From positions 8,244 to 72,243 of the forward strand of contig JBEIDF010000002.1 of the NCBI GenBank assembly GCA_040383605.1: DNA of 64,000 bases. The letters run 5' to 3'. This document shows, in pieces, positions 61,326 to 64,000 of the stretch; within the stretch, counting starts at the first letter, position 1; the number at the start of each line of letters is the position of its first letter. This DNA comes from M3007 sp040383605. Its GTDB lineage: Bacteria; Bacteroidota; Bacteroidia; Chitinophagales; Saprospiraceae. The position numbers and the translations under genes are program-made. Below the pieces are notes generated by a model that was not told the DNA's origin, searched no databases, and saw only the letters and a list, made by a program, of their open reading frames with translations.

Positions 61326-62897
61326 TTACGATTCAGAGGTAAAATGAAAGGCTATATTAGGGAAATTCTCCCGTACGGTTTGTAGCGTCCAGGCTGTTTC
61401 GGCCAAAAAAACCAAATTTCCTTCGCTGTCTTTCGCGATATCGCGTCTGCGGCGCTCGAGAAATTCCTGCAGCGCCTTGGGGTCTTCGGAAGAAATCCAG
61501 CAGGCTTTGTGCAGGTTGACTGGCTCGTAGCGGCATTTAGCGCCGTATTCCGACTCGAGGCGGTGTTGAATGACCTCAAATTGGAGTTGTCCTACGGTGC
61601 CGATAATCCGTCTGTTATCGCTCTGCCGGATAAACATCTGCGCCACCCCCTCGTCCATGAGCTGTTCCAGCCCTTTTGCAAACTGTTTCTGTTTGAGCGG
61701 GTCGGCGTTTTCGACATACCGGAACAGCTCCGGCGAGAAAGCCGGAATACCTTTAAAGTGCAGTTCTTCGCCTTCGGTCAGCGTATCGCCGATTTTAAAA
61801 TTCCCGGAATCATACAGGCCCACCACATCGCCCGGCCAGGCCTCCTCCAGTAGGGTCTTTTTACTGGCCATGAACATGGTGGGGTTGGGAAATTTTATAT
61901 CCCGACCCAGGCGGATGTGTCGGTAGTTCTTGTTGCGTTCAAATTTTCCGGAGCAAATCCGCATAAAAGCGATGCGATCCCGGTGTTTGGGATCCATATT
62001 CGCGAATATTTTAAATACAAACCCGCTGAATTTTTCCTCTTCCGGGCGCACCAGGCGCTCTTCGGCCTGCCGGGGCAGGGGTGTTGGCGCAATTTCCACA
62101 AAGCAGTCCAGCAGTTCTTTTACACCGAAGTTATTGACGGCCGAGCCAAAAAATACGGGACAAACTTCCCCGTCCAGGTATTCCTGCCGCGAAAAAACCG
62201 GATACACCGCCTCTACGGTCTCCACCTCCTCCCGGAGGGTGCGCGCGGCGGATTCGCCGATAATTTTTTCCAGATCCGGGTTGTTCAGATCCTCGAAAAC
62301 GACGACAGATTCTTCCTCCTGTTTGCCGTGCGGGTTGAACAGCACGAGTTGCTTTTCATACAAATTATATACGCCTTTGAAGCGCTGGCCCATGCCGATG
62401 GGCCAGGAAAGGGGGCGCACGCGGACGTTCAGTTTCTGCTCGATTTCATCCAGCAGGTCGAACGCGTCGCGGCCCTCGCGGTCGAGTTTGTTGATAAAAA
62501 ATATGATGGGCGTATCGCGCATGCGGCACACCTTGGTGAGTTTTTCCGTTTGCGTCTCCACGCCTTTGGCTACGTCCACCGCCACGATCGCAGAGTCCAC
62601 GGCCGTGAGCGTGCGGTAGGTGTCTTCTGCAAAATCTTCGTGGCCCGGCGTGTCCAGGATATTGATCTGCAGGTCGCGGTATTCAAATCCCATCACGGAG
62701 GTGCTCACCGAGATACCCCGCTGGCGCTCGATCTCCATAAAATCGGAGACGGTGCTTTTCTTGATTTTGTTGCTTTTCACGGCGCCGGCCGTCTGGATAG
62801 CCCCGCCGAACAGCAGCAGTTTTTCTGTCAGGGTGGTTTTGCCGGCGTCGGGGTGGGCGATGATGGCGAAGGTGCGGCGGCGGGAAAGCTCGGACAT
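61326..62897 (-). CDS. prfC: Peptide chain release factor 3 (RF3)
   Basis: RF3 is the GTPase that recycles RF1/RF2 from the ribosome after peptide release. From MSELSRRRTFAIIAHPDAGKTTLTEKLLLFGGAIQTAGAVK the protein has 523 residues, the family norm. G motifs are AHPDAGKTT (G1), STVSDFMEIERQRGISVSTSVM (G2), LDTPGHEDF (G3) and FINKLDREGRD (G4). Domain 2 contains GLYDSGNFKIGDTLTEGEELHFKGIPAFSPELFRYVEN, and domain 3 has GVAQMFIRQSDNRRIIGTVGQLQFEVIQHRLESEYGAKC. A start 15 codons upstream lies in a repeat copy and is rejected. It converges on the giant gene with 8 bases between. Confidence 0.96.
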   Translation of the reverse strand: MSELSRRRTFAIIAHPDAGKTTLTEKLLLFGGAIQTAGAVKSNKIKKSTVSDFMEIERQRGISVSTSVMGFEYRDLQINILDTPGHEDFAEDTYRTLTAVDSAIVAVDVAKGVETQTEKLTKVCRMRDTPIIFFINKLDREGRDAFDLLDEIEQKLNVRVRPLSWPIGMGQRFKGVYNLYEKQLVLFNPHGKQEEESVVVFEDLNNPDLEKIIGESAARTLREEVETVEAVYPVFSRQEYLDGEVCPVFFGSAVNNFGVKELLDCFVEIAPTPLPRQAEERLVRPEEEKFSGFVFKIFANMDPKHRDRIAFMRICSGKFERNKNYRHIRLGRDIKFPNPTMFMASKKTLLEEAWPGDVVGLYDSGNFKIGDTLTEGEELHFKGIPAFSPELFRYVENADPLKQKQFAKGLEQLMDEGVAQMFIRQSDNRRIIGTVGQLQFEVIQHRLESEYGAKCRYEPVNLHKACWISSEDPKALQEFLERRRRDIAKDSEGNLVFLAETAWTLQTVRENFPNIAFHFTSES

Positions 62898-62902
62898 GGA
62901 GA

Positions 62903-62937
62903 ATTTCGGATTGCGGAATGGGGATTGCGGATTGCGG
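62903..62937. repeat. GGATTGCGG-family intergenic repeat, copy H
   Basis: ATTTCGGATTGCGGAATGGGGATTGCGGATTGCGG lies immediately upstream of the prfC start, in the gap to the AAA-like gene. Confidence 0.7.
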
Positions 62938-63046
62938 CGCAAAGGTAATTAAAAAGTGTGAAGGCGGGTGCTTGGGGTGCAAGTTGGCAGTTGGATGCGG
63001 TTTTGTGGCGTAAAACTTGTACCTTAGCCGACTAAAAACTGATTTT

Positions 63047-64000
63047 GTGCGGCACACGACCTATTTTCGAGTGATTTGGGTGGGCTTTTTCGCCGTAGCG
63101 GCTGTTGCGTTGTTTGGGCTTGGGCGTCGCAATCGGCCTGATCCGCTTTGGTATGAAACGGCCAGTCTGCTGCGGGCGCGACCGGCCTTATTGTACGAAC
63201 AGCCGGACTCGCTGCAGCGTTTGTTTTGCCGTCTGCACGGCGCCGGGTATCGGCCTGGCGATTCATCGGCCTGGCGATTGGTGGCCTATCCGCACTTGTC
63301 CACTATCGAGTGGTCGGCTTTTTCTGATTTGGCGCAAACGGCTATTCATCAGCGATTTATCGTGGTGTCTGGCGTAACTGGCGCTGGTGCGACCAAGTAT
63401 TCGCGGCATTTGGGCCGCTTGTTGGCGGGCCGGCCGGAGCGGCTTCTGGAGATAGACTGTGCGCCGCAATTTGATTTGGAATACCACAAAAAATATATTG
63501 GATACGAGGAAGCAGCACGGTTTCACCCGGGCGCTTTGCTCGAATTTTGGGATCGCTGCCGGCGTGAACCCCGTGCGCGCTTCGTCGTCGTGATTGACAA
63601 TTTTGACAAAATAAACCCGGAAACCTTTTTCGGCCCGGCACTCTGGGAGGCGCTCGGCAGCCGCAAAGACAGTCTGCGCCTTGGAAACCGCCGCCTGACT
63701 ATACCAGACAATTTTCACCTGATCTCTGTCGTCCACCATGGCCCCGGCGCCCTGACTCAATTTAACCAGGAGCACTACAAACGGCTGGGGCGGCAGTATG
63801 TGCTGGAGCCCAACCTGCGCGAGCTGCGCCGCTGGCTGGAAGATCAAAAAAATGATTTCGCAAGCCAAAAAACGCGGGCTGCCGAAGACGAAAAGTACCT
63901 GGCTGCCTTACAGGATACCGCGCAACTCCACCGATACCTGTATTTTTTTGCCAAAACCAATCAACTGATCGAGAAGCGATACGGCGCGGGTTACCTGTTA
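63047..64000 (+). CDS. Membrane-anchored AAA-like protein with degenerate ATP-binding motifs (3' end cut by window edge)
   Basis: The frame is open from GTG at 63047 to the right edge, at least 318 residues; a TTG at 63017 is an alternative start. The N-terminus (RHTTYFRVIWVGFFAVAAVALFGLG) is one transmembrane anchor. A P-loop-like domain begins near residue 104: RFIVVSGVTGAGATKYSRHLGRLLAG. The Walker A Lys is replaced by Ala115 (GVTGAGAT). Walker B reads FVVVIDNFDK, with Asp184 but Asn185 in place of Glu. The stretch EYHKKYIGYEEAARFHPGALLEFWDRC and the sensor-like NFHLISVVHHG resemble McrB-type AAA domains. ATP hydrolysis is unlikely as drawn. Function is unknown. A likely -7 element TACCTTAG lies at 63020-63027. 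Confidence 0.65.
   Translation, partial: MRHTTYFRVIWVGFFAVAAVALFGLGRRNRPDPLWYETASLLRARPALLYEQPDSLQRLFCRLHGAGYRPGDSSAWRLVAYPHLSTIEWSAFSDLAQTAIHQRFIVVSGVTGAGATKYSRHLGRLLAGRPERLLEIDCAPQFDLEYHKKYIGYEEAARFHPGALLEFWDRCRREPRARFVVVIDNFDKINPETFFGPALWEALGSRKDSLRLGNRRLTIPDNFHLISVVHHGPGALTQFNQEHYKRLGRQYVLEPNLRELRRWLEDQKNDFASQKTRAAEDEKYLAALQDTAQLHRYLYFFAKTNQLIEKRYGAGYLL

Noticed and set aside
1..64000. tRNA, rRNA and riboswitch genes
   Set aside because: Reading both strands of all gaps, I found no cloverleaf with a GGTTCGAATCC-type T-arm and no known riboswitch core. A covariance-model search would be decisive.

Overview
The window looks like a chromosomal segment of a Bacteroidota bacterium, most likely from the Saprospiria (Saprospiraceae, Lewinella/Haliscomenobacter-like). 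The evidence is a porP/sprF-gldK-gldL-gldM-gldN type IX secretion (T9SS) locus, three secreted proteins with T9SS C-terminal sorting domains, Bacteroidota-specific families (DUF4199, DUF5723, DUF2027-Smr), futalosine-type menaquinone synthesis (MqnD), several TAnnTTTG promoter elements and almost no Shine-Dalgarno sequences. I see no tRNA, rRNA, CRISPR array, prophage or transposase gene. Taxonomy is inferred from gene content only.

Layout. 1-8.3 kb (- strand): a LytS-type sensor kinase cut by the window edge, then two large T9SS cargo proteins. 8.5-15.4 kb: an unknown helical protein, a peroxiredoxin, the N-degron pair clpS and aat separated by a nested MITE-like element, an M23 peptidase, a TraB/GumN lipoprotein and a TIGR04282 glycosyltransferase. 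15.4-24.8 kb: a NatAB-type ABC exporter, aldehyde dehydrogenase, a secreted polyester-hydrolase-like enzyme, a Deg-type protease, a charged-repeat secreted peptide, an RluA-type pseudouridine synthase, mqnD and ald. 24.9-34.6 kb: a methyltransferase, an MscS channel, a YyaL/DUF255 protein and the T9SS core. 34.7-40.9 kb: a DUF2027-Smr protein, an isolated paaBC pair, and a row of envelope proteins (barrel, lipoprotein, DUF5723 barrel). 41-51.2 kb: an MsbA-like exporter, two DUF4199 membrane proteins, an alpha/beta-hydrolase fold protein lacking its nucleophile, and an envelope transport cluster (LolA-like protein, two FtsX-type permeases, LolD-like ATPase, outer-membrane barrel). 51.2-64 kb: truB, rpsU, xerC, a small lipoprotein, recN, prmA, a 1500-residue secreted protein of unknown function, prfC, and the start of a membrane-anchored AAA-like protein with degenerate ATP-binding motifs.

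How the parts connect. The T9SS core at 28.9-34.6 kb can export the three sorting-domain proteins. ClpS and Aat belong to one N-degron pathway. The 45.4-49.4 kb genes form a compact ABC-driven envelope transport unit. A short degenerate repeat built from GGATTGCGGATT/GGATTGGGGATT units occurs at eight gene borders. Nothing in the window is a complete, clearly new defence or mobile system. The best candidates for undescribed biology are the 1500-residue secreted protein, the pseudo-ATPase at the right edge, the dead alpha/beta hydrolase, the LolA/FtsX/barrel cluster and the nested MITE splitting clpS from aat.
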